From NCBI GenBank assembly GCA_003214175.1, contig QCLZ01000008.1:1-55894 (forward strand): a stretch of 55,894 nt of DNA, given 5' to 3'. This document shows positions 22,657 through 30,822 of this stretch, piece after piece. The notes beneath the pieces were generated by a model, which was not told where the DNA came from, made no database searches, and saw only the letters and a list, made by a program, of their open reading frames with translations. The position numbers were made by a program, and so were the translations under genes. The stretch's first letter is position 1. Each line of letters starts with the position of its first letter. The DNA comes from Prochlorococcus sp. AG-418-I20. Lineage in GTDB: Bacteria; Cyanobacteriota; Cyanobacteriia; PCC-6307; Cyanobiaceae.

Positions 22657-24036
22657 ATGAGTTATAAATCAACTATAAAAAGAAAGATTTTAATTTTGGA
22701 CTCAAAGATTTCTCCAAGAGAACAATGGACTAGTAAGTTAGGATTCATTCTCGCAGCTGTCGGCAGTGCAGTTGGTCTAGGTAACCTTTGGGGTTTTGCC
22801 TATAGAGCCTCTCAAGGTGGGGGGGCTGCTTTTGTTCTTTTGTATGTACTAATCGTTTTAATTGTATGCCTTCCTGTATTTGTCGCTGAATTGGCTCTAG
22901 GAAAGAATGCGATGGTAAGTTCATTACTTGCACCTGTTAAGTTAGGCGGAACTAATTGGTCCCCGCTAGGAGTACTTTTCTTTTTAGCTCCTATAGGAAT
23001 CCTCTCTTATTACTCTGTGATAATGGGTTGGGCTGCTGATACTTTTTTTCATTCTTTATTATTTGGATTACCAAAGGATCTCAGTGAAGCAAAAGAATTT
23101 TTTGGTTCTGTAAGCTCCGGTAGCAGTGTTCTATTAGGACATTCGTTAAGTCTTGTTCTAACAGCTTTAATAGTTTCATCAGGAGTAAAAAAAGGAATAG
23201 AAAAAATAACTAAAAGCTTTATGCCCATCCTTTTCATAATCCTTTTTATGCTTACTATTTGGGCAAGTTCTCTTTCAGGAGCATGGGAAGGTTATCAAAC
23301 ATTTTTATTTAAGTTTGATTTTGATCAATTAAAAAACCCTACAACAATTCGCAATGCATTTAGCCAAGCCTTCTTCTCATTAAGCTTAGGTATTGGAATA
23401 ATGGCAGCTTATGGTTCCTACTTAAGTAAAAAGAGTAATTTACCTAAACTAAGTTTTGGAGTTGCTTCTTTAGATACTCTAGTGGGATTAATGGCAGGAC
23501 TTATTACTTTCCCAATATTTTTAACTTTTGGTTTAAGTGATTCAATATCAGATTCAACAATTGGTGCATTATTTATATCAATCCCTACTGGGCTAGGTTC
23601 AGCAGGAATCCTAGGAAGAATTGTAGCTATTGCATTTTTTGGATTAGTTTATATCGCCGCGATTACCTCTTCAGTTTCGTTATTAGAAGTACCTGTATCA
23701 TCTTTGATGGACAAATTTAGATTTGATAGAAACAAATCAGTTTGGCTAGTATCTATTTTTGTTTTTATATTAGGAATTCCATCAGCCTTAGATACGAATA
23801 CTCTTGGGACATTTGATTCCGTATGTAATATATTGCTTATCTTTGGTGGATTCTTGGTTACTTTCTTTATGGGTTGGGTTGTACCAAAAAAATTAGACTC
23901 AGAAATTGAGGTTTCAAAAGTTGGAGTTAAAACAGCGCGATATTTGAAATTCATGACTAAATGGATCTGCCCACCTCTCATTGCTTTTGGTTTTCTTGTT
24001 AGTTTATTTGACTTATTAAAAGGCTGGGTAAGTTAG
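22657..24036 (+). CDS. Neurotransmitter:sodium symporter (SNF) family transporter
   Basis: The 459-residue protein shows the LeuT-fold hallmark in helix 1, LGFILAAVGSAVGLGNLWGF, with the unwound region binding substrate and sodium, followed by GGGAAFVLLYVL in helix 2. About 11-12 spans are present. Prokaryotic members import amino acids with sodium; the substrate cannot be read from the sequence. An ATG is used; the sodium-symporter homology begins near residue 20 (REQWTSKLGF), so a later start is possible. It stands alone. Confidence 0.9.
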   Translation: MSYKSTIKRKILILDSKISPREQWTSKLGFILAAVGSAVGLGNLWGFAYRASQGGGAAFVLLYVLIVLIVCLPVFVAELALGKNAMVSSLLAPVKLGGTNWSPLGVLFFLAPIGILSYYSVIMGWAADTFFHSLLFGLPKDLSEAKEFFGSVSSGSSVLLGHSLSLVLTALIVSSGVKKGIEKITKSFMPILFIILFMLTIWASSLSGAWEGYQTFLFKFDFDQLKNPTTIRNAFSQAFFSLSLGIGIMAAYGSYLSKKSNLPKLSFGVASLDTLVGLMAGLITFPIFLTFGLSDSISDSTIGALFISIPTGLGSAGILGRIVAIAFFGLVYIAAITSSVSLLEVPVSSLMDKFRFDRNKSVWLVSIFVFILGIPSALDTNTLGTFDSVCNILLIFGGFLVTFFMGWVVPKKLDSEIEVSKVGVKTARYLKFMTKWICPPLIAFGFLVSLFDLLKGWVS

Positions 24037-24406
24037 AAAATCAATACAGGTTATAAAATATGGGGGGGGTGATATAAGTCGATAAACAAATTAAATTGTT
24101 GGCTTTTTTCAAATTATTTTAAGCCAAACTTTTAAAAATACTCATCAATAAATATGTATTTGCAGTGGCTCTTGTTTAAAAGATTAATATGTTAATAAAG
24201 TTCTCTTTTGTTTTATTTAAAAGTCTAAAAATTTTTTCAAGAAAATGTTTTACTACGGAACCTTTTTTTTGTAAACATTAAACTTTAACTTCTATTTGAT
24301 TTCAAACGTTTCGGAAGAAACCATACCTAATAGAAAATATATAAGATATATCTAGGTGTTGAATTTAAAGAAATTACAACGCAATCAAGAATAGATAACA
24401 AATTTA
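24037..24406. other. Intergenic before selO
   Basis: About 370 bp with a run of eight G near 24062 and no supported gene. No hairpin terminator of note is visible. The selO promoter is expected here. Confidence 0.4.
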
Positions 24407-26110
24407 ATGTCAACCAAGTCTGATTCATTAAAAGAAAAGCTCACTGAAAATTTTTCTGAATTTTCTAAACTTTCTGACTATTCTTTTATGAACTCTCTTA
24501 AAGCAGATCCTCAATCTACAAAAGATGGAAATGATCATAGATCGCGTTCAGTATATTCAGGCCATTACGTTCCAGTTGTTCCAAAAGCTATTCCAGAACC
24601 AGAATATATTTCCCACAGCAACAAACTTTTTAAGGAACTGGGCTTAAGTTCTGATCTAACAAAAGACCAAAATTTTTCTCGTTTTTTCTCAGGTGATATT
24701 TCTGTTGCTGATTTTCCAATGAGTCCCGTTGGTTGGGCAACAGGTTATGCATTATCAATTTACGGGACTGAATACACTCATCAATGTCCCTTTGGAACTG
24801 GGAATGGTTATGGCGATGGCAGAGCAATTTCTGTTTTTGAAGGTTTATTCAATGGGAAAAGAATGGAAATGCAACTAAAAGGAGGAGGTCCAACTCCCTA
24901 TTGTCGAGGAGCAGATGGTAGGGCTATTTTGAGATCTAGCGTTAGAGAATTTCTTGCACAGGAATTTATGGATGCCTTGGGAATCCCTACCTCAAGATCT
25001 TTTACACTTTATGTCTCTAAATCAGAAATAGTTAGGAGACCATGGTATTCCAAAGGTTCCAAGTATTTTGAACCTGACATCATGGTTGATAATCAAGCGG
25101 CAATAACGACAAGGGTAGCTCCATCTTTTTTACGCGTTGGCCAGATTGAACTTTTTGCGAGACGAGTTCGCAATAATGCTCATGATGAAGCCTTTAATGA
25201 ACTAAAGATGATAGTTCAACATCTCATAGATAGAAACTATAAAGATGAAATTGAAAATGATATTTCAATTGAAAGTAAGGTAATAAAACTGGCTTGTTTA
25301 TATAGATCGAGACTTATATCTCTTGTAAATAACTGGATGCGAGTTGGTTATTGCCAGGGTAATTTCAATAGTGATAATTGTGCTGCTGGTGGCTACACCT
25401 TGGACTATGGCCCCTTTGGATTCTGTGAATTATTTGATCCAAGATTTCAACCATGGACAGGTGGAGGTGAGCATTTCTCGTTCTTTAACCAACCTTCTGC
25501 TGCGGAAATCAACTTTAAAACATTTTGTTCTTCTCTTATTCCTTTACTCTCAGAGAGCAAACATGATTTTGAAAAGCTAGAACAAATCGAGAAGGACTTC
25601 TCAAAATTAATGAATCAGGAATTGATGAAAATGTGGGCAAACAAACTTGGTTTAGAACATTACAACGAAACTCTAATAAATGATTTTTTTAATCTCATGG
25701 TCATTTCAAAAGCAGACTATACAATTTTATTCCGTAAACTTTCTGAAATACCTGATAACTTAGATTACTTAAAAGACAGTTTCTATTTACCAATTAATGA
25801 TGAGCTCAAAAACAGGTGGGAAGTCTGGCTTAAAAACTGGCAATCAGTCTTGAAGAAAGAGGGTAATATTAAAGCAAAATCGGCATCAATGAAATCCCTT
25901 AATCCAGTCTATACTTGGCGAGAATGGATGGTAGTTCACGCATATGAAGAGGCTGAAAAAGGAAATTATGACAAAATAAAGGAGTTGCAGTTAGTTTTTG
26001 GCAATCCATACAAAGAACACTCCACAGAGATAGATCAAAAATATAATCGACTAAGACCAAACAAATATTTTAAATATGGAGGAGTCTCTCACTACAGCTG
26101 TTCTTCGTAA
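24407..26110 (+). CDS. selO: Protein adenylyltransferase SelO (YdiU)
   Basis: The 567-residue pseudokinase transfers AMP from ATP to Ser, Thr or Tyr of proteins, linked to oxidative stress. Visible motifs are RSVYSGHY near 47, GDGRA (137-141), LKGGGPTPYCRGADGR with Lys158, SSVREFLAQE, and FNSDN with Asp323 and Asn324 followed by LDYGPFGFC with Asp333. These match the catalytic Lys, Asn and Asp of the family. The usual His of the HGVMNTDN loop is Gln317 here (CQGNFNSDN). The C-terminus ends CSS, where other SelO proteins carry Cys or selenocysteine. Monocistronic. Confidence 0.93.
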   Translation: MSTKSDSLKEKLTENFSEFSKLSDYSFMNSLKADPQSTKDGNDHRSRSVYSGHYVPVVPKAIPEPEYISHSNKLFKELGLSSDLTKDQNFSRFFSGDISVADFPMSPVGWATGYALSIYGTEYTHQCPFGTGNGYGDGRAISVFEGLFNGKRMEMQLKGGGPTPYCRGADGRAILRSSVREFLAQEFMDALGIPTSRSFTLYVSKSEIVRRPWYSKGSKYFEPDIMVDNQAAITTRVAPSFLRVGQIELFARRVRNNAHDEAFNELKMIVQHLIDRNYKDEIENDISIESKVIKLACLYRSRLISLVNNWMRVGYCQGNFNSDNCAAGGYTLDYGPFGFCELFDPRFQPWTGGGEHFSFFNQPSAAEINFKTFCSSLIPLLSESKHDFEKLEQIEKDFSKLMNQELMKMWANKLGLEHYNETLINDFFNLMVISKADYTILFRKLSEIPDNLDYLKDSFYLPINDELKNRWEVWLKNWQSVLKKEGNIKAKSASMKSLNPVYTWREWMVVHAYEEAEKGNYDKIKELQLVFGNPYKEHSTEIDQKYNRLRPNKYFKYGGVSHYSCSS

Positions 26111-26217
26111 AATTCAATTTAAAAAATATATTTAGGAAATAATATGTTTGATTTGAATAAGATATTTTTATTTCGCTAAATAATTAGTGGTTTGCGAAAC
26201 AAAAGAACAGAAATAAT

Positions 26218-26379
26218 TTATTTTTTATATAACTTTTCAAGTTGCTTAATATCCTCTCTTAAATCATTGCCTCTCTTATTTAATTTATTATTTTTAATTA
26301 TTATTGGAATAATCCACCAAGCTTGAAGACCTAGAAATATAAATAATAAAATTAATAAATCAAAAGTACCAGGCTTCAT
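26218..26379 (-). CDS. 53-residue single-span protein with coiled-coil tail
   Basis: The frame reads MKPGTFDLLILLFIFLGLQA then WWIIPIIIKNNKLNKRGN and a short coiled coil (DLREDIKQLEKLYKK). The span with a basic stop-transfer and a helical tail is typical of small membrane-shaping or assembly proteins. The family is unknown. Confidence 0.5.
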   Translation of the reverse strand: MKPGTFDLLILLFIFLGLQAWWIIPIIIKNNKLNKRGNDLREDIKQLEKLYKK

Positions 26380-26453
26380 TAGATAAATAAATCTTTGTTG
26401 TAGATTATATTATTCTAAAAGTTATTAAACATTCATGAGATGATCAAATACTT

Positions 26454-26636
26454 CTAGGCAGCCTCTAATTCAATATTAAGTTCAATACTTTTGGAAATGA
26501 TTTCTTCTTTAAAATCAATAAGTTTGTAAATAATACTTCGCTTTTCCTGATCAGTTATATATATATCCTCTATAACCTCCTGCATTGCAAGTTTTACTTT
26601 TTGTAGTTTGATTTCTAAATCTTCCCTGTGATTCAT
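26454..26636 (-). CDS. 60-residue helical protein
   Basis: Starting at the ATG at 26636 (MNHREDLEIKLQKVKLAMQE), the product is almost entirely helix with alternating charges. A frame extension upstream starts only at TTG and adds little. It lies in the same direction as 26218-26379. The function is unknown. Confidence 0.5.
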   Translation of the reverse strand: MNHREDLEIKLQKVKLAMQEVIEDIYITDQEKRSIIYKLIDFKEEIISKSIELNIELEAA

Positions 26637-26763
26637 AAGCTTAAAGAAATTATCTTTTTTATTAAAAAACAAACTGATTATTAGTAAATAAGTACTTTAC
26701 CTTAAAAAGATTGACGAAAAAACAAAAAGAAAATGATTTATAGTACAAATGCATTAATAAGCA

Positions 26764-27120
26764 ATGAGTTCTGAAAAGGAAATAATGAGGAACAACTATA
26801 CTTTGACTATGGTACTGGCAAACCTAATGGATACTTACTAAACCCCGAAGACAGCAGATTGATCTTTTTCAAAGAATGCAAAAATCCTCAAATACTTATT
26901 TAAAAATTCATACTCATTATTTCTATACAAATTACCTAAAAGAACATACGGGATATCAAACATTTGAAAGGCTTAACGTAGATTCAGCATGGGAAAGTGG
27001 CACCAGCTTCACCAAAAAGGCTTGCCAGAGGTCTCTTATGAATACGGACAAGGATTCATCGCAAGAAAATGCAAAGATAATAAACTTTTTAACAAAATAT
27101 GTACCAGTATTGCTACATAA
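26764..27120 (+). pseudogene. Frameshifted gene, probably DUF1651-like
   Basis: Three consecutive frames join into one protein. The first gives EEQLYFDYGTGKPNGYLLNP and EDSRLIFFKEC; the second, KSSNTYLKIHTHYFYTNYLK through FERLNVDSAWE; the third, KWHQLHQKGLPEVSYEYGQG and FIARKCKDNK. Each change equals loss of one A, at the AAAAA near 26880 and the AAA near 26994. The L-L-N-P opening and the A-W-x-K-W-x-x-L-x-x-x-G ending recall DUF1651. A start at 26764 (MSSEK) would need a further shift. The 94-codon ATG frame at 26876 is only the middle piece. Confidence 0.6.
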
Positions 27121-27214
27121 ATGTAATATATATCTTGAAAATAACTTAAATTTGGCCTAATACTTTACATTTATTAATAGTAGTGTTACATTAGTTAACA
27201 ATTACATACCTTCA

Positions 27215-27421
27215 ATGGCTAATTCAAACGTTACTACTGAATCAGGTGGCAGACAGAATATGTTTCCTACTGAGACACGTCCTTACATAGATGAATCTGT
27301 TTCATACGACAGTTACCCACAAAATGCAGAAAAAGTTAATGGTCGTTGGGCAATGATTGGACTCGTTGCATTAGTAGGTGCTTACGTTTCTACTGGACAG
27401 ATTATTCCTGGAATCTTTTAA
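27215..27421 (+). CDS. hli: High-light-inducible protein, 68 residues
   Basis: A polar N-terminus is followed by the chlorophyll-binding helix AEKVNGRWAMIGLVALVGAY and the tail TGQIIPGIF that defines the Prochlorococcus multicopy Hli group. Its TAA overlaps the ATG of the next hli by one base (TAATG). It is the first gene of a compact four-gene operon ending at a terminator near 28090. Confidence 0.95.
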   Translation: MANSNVTTESGGRQNMFPTETRPYIDESVSYDSYPQNAEKVNGRWAMIGLVALVGAYVSTGQIIPGIF

Positions 27422-27687
27422 TGAGTCCTCTTTCTGGTTTTTTAGCCGTAATTGTATTATTTACAACCATCCTCGTTGCTTATCTAACCAAGCAATTTCA
27501 AAACGAAAATTTAAACTATTCATCACTTAAACAAATGAAAAATCTAAACACAAAAACAAAAGTCAAAACAATCGAAAAAGAAAAAGTTGTTGCCGAAACC
27601 CTTAATGGCAGATTCGCAATGCTTGGATTAATTGCTGCTGTTGGAGCATATCTAACAACAGGTCAAATAATTCCTGGTTTTGTTTAA
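27421..27687 (+). CDS. hli: High-light-inducible protein with extra N-terminal span
   Basis: The 88-residue protein has an N-terminal hydrophobic segment (SGFLAVIVLFTTILVAYL), a Lys/Asn-rich linker, and the Hli helix ETLNGRFAMLGLIAAVGAY with the tail TGQIIPGFV. The start at 27421 is fixed by overlap with the previous stop; a longer frame beginning at 27346 lies inside the previous gene. Two spans make it unlike ordinary one-helix Hli proteins. Confidence 0.92.
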   Translation: MSPLSGFLAVIVLFTTILVAYLTKQFQNENLNYSSLKQMKNLNTKTKVKTIEKEKVVAETLNGRFAMLGLIAAVGAYLTTGQIIPGFV

Positions 27688-27719
27688 AACGTTCTAAAAA
27701 TTCAATTGCAACTTTAATA

Positions 27720-27848
27720 ATGGAAAATTCAAAACCAACTTATTGGCAAAATGCTGAGAGAACTAATGGAAGAATGGCTATGATGGGCTTATTTGCATTA
27801 GTTGTAAATTATGGCTTATTCGGCTGGATAATTCCTGGAATCTTTTAA
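27720..27848 (+). CDS. hli: Minimal high-light-inducible protein, 42 residues
   Basis: The product is little more than the helix: AERTNGRMAMMGLFALVVNY followed by GLFGWIIPGIF. It is the third gene of the operon and resembles the tail of the Hli at 442-699. A one-base gap separates its stop from the next ATG. Confidence 0.93.
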   Translation: MENSKPTYWQNAERTNGRMAMMGLFALVVNYGLFGWIIPGIF

Positions 27849-27849
27849 A

Positions 27850-28029
27850 ATGAATTTAGGCTTACTTTTTCTTAAGGTAAATACTTTAGGAGTAATAACT
27901 CTTTCTGAACTTGATTGGATAACTAATCATGAATCTGAATTTTCAAGACTAGATATGGCCTTAGTTATTAAAATCGGCCGTCTCATGGATTCTGGAGCGG
28001 TAGAAATTGATAATAGATTACCTGTTTAA
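27850..28029 (+). CDS. 59-residue soluble protein at the end of the hli operon
   Basis: The product begins MNLGLLFLKVNTLGVITLSE and continues through SRLDMALVIKIGRLMDSGAV. It is soluble, with a helix-turn-helix-like layout. Its tight position behind three hli genes and before the terminator implies a role linked to Hli expression or stress, which is inference. No domain is recognised. Confidence 0.7.
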   Translation: MNLGLLFLKVNTLGVITLSELDWITNHESEFSRLDMALVIKIGRLMDSGAVEIDNRLPV

Positions 28030-28054
28030 TTTTACAAAAAATTGATCGTCATGA

Positions 28055-28090
28055 GTGTTTGTCAATAGGGATACTGACAGGCACTTTTTT
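28055..28090 (+). terminator. Intrinsic terminator of the hli operon
   Basis: GTGTTTGTCA and TGACAGGCAC form a 10-bp stem with two G-T pairs and a ten-base loop, followed by six T. Confidence 0.8.
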
Positions 28091-28237
28091 ATGAGAAATA
28101 ATATTTATAAAAGAAGAGATTTTTTCTTAGCTAAAAACAGTCTATAAATCACCTGTCTATTAAATTAAAATTTCAAGTAAGCTCACAGATTTCAAATTAT
28201 TTATTTTTATAGTAAATATGAAAATTACTTTTGGCAT

Positions 28238-28453
28238 TTATCTTTTTAAACCACCTCTTCTTATCCATAGAAACCATGTAACCCAAATAGGAGGGAGAAA
28301 TCTTATTAAAAAATAAATTTTATCTATATACAATATGGCATTTTCACTTTTAAAAAAATTTTTAAAAAAAGTAGATATCGTTACCCAGATAAAAATTATT
28401 AGTATATTGGCACCCAACAAAGCAAACTTATTTTGTTTGAATATTTTTGGCAT
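28238..28453 (-). CDS. Two-span membrane protein, unknown
   Basis: The 71-residue product has spans FALLGANILIIFIWVTIS and FLIRFLPPIWVTWFLWI and ends with a basic RRGGLKR. It is the last of three minus-strand membrane genes (28238-29120) with gaps of about 55 bp. Confidence 0.5.
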   Translation of the reverse strand: MPKIFKQNKFALLGANILIIFIWVTISTFFKNFFKSENAILYIDKIYFLIRFLPPIWVTWFLWIRRGGLKR

Positions 28454-28509
28454 TAGAAATTTTTAATATCTTCAATTTTATCTAATATAAGAAGATTAAT
28501 TATATATTT

Positions 28510-28761
28510 TCAAAAAAACTTTAAATTTAAAATCCATATCCAGATAAAAAAAATACTAAATTTTAATCCCTCTCCAAATAACATTCCAAAAGCCATAGGA
28601 GGCGAAAATATTAAAAAAAGAATAGAAAAAAAGCTAAATAAAGCAAATGATCCTCTGAGAAAAAAATTTTTTCTTTTTGTTCTTCTTAGATTTTTTAAGA
28701 TATTCCACTCCCATTCGATAAACCTGTAGAACTTTTCTGATAATAAAAATAAATACTTCAT
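28510..28761 (-). CDS. Membrane protein, unknown
   Basis: The 83-residue product has a basic N-terminal half (NILKNLRRTKRKNFFLRG) and two spans (FALFSFFSILFLIFSPP and LKFSIFFIWIWILNLKFF). The start is ATG. No family is recognised. Confidence 0.5.
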   Translation of the reverse strand: MKYLFLLSEKFYRFIEWEWNILKNLRRTKRKNFFLRGSFALFSFFSILFLIFSPPMAFGMLFGEGLKFSIFFIWIWILNLKFF

Positions 28762-28814
28762 TAATATTATGAATTTCTATAGGCTTTTCCTATTTATAAA
28801 ATTAATTTCTAACG

Positions 28815-29120
28815 TTAGCAATAAACTTTATTCCCTTCTTCAGAAAGATAGTAAATTCTATTTTCTGAACTTATAAAGAAAGTTAGTCCCTTATATTGTG
28901 ATCTTCTAAATTTTCCTAATCTAAGTTTATGTAAATCCCAATTATCTGTACTTATATCTGGATTGAATTGTTGCTCTTTTAAGAGAGATATAGAAGGTGA
29001 ACTAATTTTTATTTTTATGACAGACTTTTTGTATCGTTTTGAATAAAAAAATGAGAAAAATAAAATTACAAAAAAAACAATCAGCAAAATAAGCATTAAT
29101 AATATGTTTTTAATTATCAC
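28815..29120 (-). CDS. Membrane-anchored small protein, GTG start
   Basis: The 101-residue product has one long N-terminal span (NILLMLILLIVFFVILFFSF) and a cytoplasmic basic domain ending in a strand pair (YKGLTFFISSENRIYYLSEE) and a terminal Cys. The only start in range is GTG at 29120. No family is recognised. Confidence 0.5.
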   Translation of the reverse strand: MIIKNILLMLILLIVFFVILFFSFFYSKRYKKSVIKIKISSPSISLLKEQQFNPDISTDNWDLHKLRLGKFRRSQYKGLTFFISSENRIYYLSEEGNKVYC

Positions 29121-29256
29121 TTTTTATAATTTAAAAAACTTTATTTTTTGAATCAAGAACTTTTCACAATAAATTTTTTAGTAAGTAAAAAATCCTATTT
29201 ATATATTCTTGTATTTTTCAATACTTATCAAGGGGTTCCTTAAATCAGATTATAAA

Positions 29257-29418
29257 ATGAGTCGCAATTTTAAAATGACTCAAAATTCCATGAACACTCC
29301 TTATGCAAAAAGAGTAGCTGAAAAATTTAGAGAGGCTCAAAACTACTTAAAAACAAACGGTTTTAGTAGATCAACTAAACATCTATTGGAAGATATTGAA
29401 AATTCTGTTGAAAAATAA
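29257..29418 (+). CDS. 53-residue soluble protein
   Basis: Starting at the ATG at 29257 the product reads MSRNFKMTQNSMNTPYAKRV and then AEKFREAQNYLKTNGFSRST. It is basic and helical. It ends two bases before the next small gene, so the two are co-transcribed. A longer upstream frame begins with an unlikely hydrophobic stretch. Confidence 0.5.
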   Translation: MSRNFKMTQNSMNTPYAKRVAEKFREAQNYLKTNGFSRSTKHLLEDIENSVEK

Positions 29419-29420
29419 TA

Positions 29421-29579
29421 ATGCCCATACCTCCTCACTTACCACAATTAAAATACGGCTATGAAGATGGCTTTACTACCATTGTTTTTGGGTTAATAGT
29501 AAGTTGCTTAGGGTGTATCTTAATTTTATTAATTTCATTTTTTGAATTTAAATTCAAACAGCAAAATAGTAAACCTTAA
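29421..29579 (+). CDS. 52-residue single-span protein
   Basis: The frame reads MPIPPHLPQLKYGYEDGFTT then IVFGLIVSCLGCILILLIS and a polar tail. The Pro-rich lumenal start and single span resemble small thylakoid subunits, but no family is recognised. It converges on ychF with eight bases between stops. Confidence 0.55.
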   Translation: MPIPPHLPQLKYGYEDGFTTIVFGLIVSCLGCILILLISFFEFKFKQQNSKP

Positions 29580-29587
29580 AATACTAT

Positions 29588-30679
29588 CTAAACATTAAAT
29601 AAGAACTCCATTACATCTCCTTCGTTAACAATATATTCCTTTCCTTCACTTCTTAATAAACCTTTAGTTTTTGCATTTGCAATTGAACCTGAGTCTATTA
29701 AGTTTTGATATGAAATAGTTTGAGCTCTAATGAAACCTTTTTCAAAATCAGTATGAATGACTCCTGCTGCTTGTGGTGCAGTCATCCCCTCTTTTATTGT
29801 CCAGGCTTTTGTCTCCTTTTCTCCTGTAGTGAAATAAGTTTTTAATCCCAGTAATTTATATGTTGATCTAATTAAAGAACTTAATCCCCCTTCTTTTACT
29901 CCCAAACCAATAAGATAGTCTTTTTTATCTTCTGGTTCTAACTCTATTAATTCAGATTCGACTTGCGCTGATATTTTTATGCATTCTGTATTCTCACTAC
30001 TTGCAAAACTCTGGACTTTTGATGAGAAATCATTACCTTCAGCTAAATCATTTTCGTTCAAATTTGTAGCGTAAATAATTGGTTTTGCGGTAAGGAATCC
30101 TAATTGCTTAATTATTAAATTTTCTTCTTCGCTGAGAGATATTGATCTAACTGAAAATCCTTTCTGTAACTCTTCTTCAATTTTTTCTAGTAAGTTATCT
30201 TCTTTTTCTGCCTCTTTACTAGTTCTAACCTGTTTTTTAATTCTTTCTCTTCTTTTTTGTAATTGGGATAAATCAGCTAAATTCAATTCTAAATTAATTA
30301 TCTCAATGTCATCCAAGGGATCTACCTTTCCGGAAACATGAATTACATCACTATCTTCAAAGCATCTAACAACATGTACAATTGCATCCACCTCCCTGAT
30401 ATTTGATAAAAATTTATTACCCAAACCTTCACCTTTACTTGCTCCTTTTACAAGGCCTGCAATATCTACGAATTCAATTTTTGTTGGGATAATATTTTGG
30501 CTAGAACTTAAATTACCTAGCTCTTGCAACCTATGATCTGGAACTGAAACTATACCTTTATTGGGTTCAATAGTACAAAAGGGGAAATTCGCCGCCTGGG
30601 CTTTAGCATTTTCTACGAGTGCATTGAATAAAGTTGACTTTCCAACATTTGGCAATCCAATAATACCGGCTTTTAACAT
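29588..30679 (-). CDS. ychF: Obg-like ATPase YchF
   Basis: The 363-residue translation-associated P-loop protein carries G1 GIIGLPNVGKSTLFNAL, the switch motif FVDIAGLVKGASKGEGLGN, a coiled-coil insert at about 130-175 and a C-terminal TGS domain (from about 275, TYFTTGEKETKAWTIKEG). In place of the usual GTP-specificity motif it has YATNLNEND, as expected for the ATP-preferring subfamily. It acts on ribosomes and in stress responses. Divergent from the HlyD-type gene. Confidence 0.96.
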   Translation of the reverse strand: MLKAGIIGLPNVGKSTLFNALVENAKAQAANFPFCTIEPNKGIVSVPDHRLQELGNLSSSQNIIPTKIEFVDIAGLVKGASKGEGLGNKFLSNIREVDAIVHVVRCFEDSDVIHVSGKVDPLDDIEIINLELNLADLSQLQKRRERIKKQVRTSKEAEKEDNLLEKIEEELQKGFSVRSISLSEEENLIIKQLGFLTAKPIIYATNLNENDLAEGNDFSSKVQSFASSENTECIKISAQVESELIELEPEDKKDYLIGLGVKEGGLSSLIRSTYKLLGLKTYFTTGEKETKAWTIKEGMTAPQAAGVIHTDFEKGFIRAQTISYQNLIDSGSIANAKTKGLLRSEGKEYIVNEGDVMEFLFNV

Positions 30680-30822
30680 TTGAAAATTTTATGGGAAATT
30701 TATCAAGAATTCATCTTCTAGTAATATAGTATTTACTTAACCAATCTTGGATAAGTTACTTATAATCGTTTTGATTATTTATTTAGTTTCTAAATATTCT
30801 TTATTGATGATCTCCAAAAGAA

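Noticed and set aside
25344-25580. Plus-strand frame of 78 codons inside selO
   Set aside because: Out-of-frame shadow of an undoubted gene.
27346-27420. Extended start for the two-span Hli
   Set aside because: It would overlap the previous hli in another frame; the ATG at 27421 overlaps the stop as expected for coupling.
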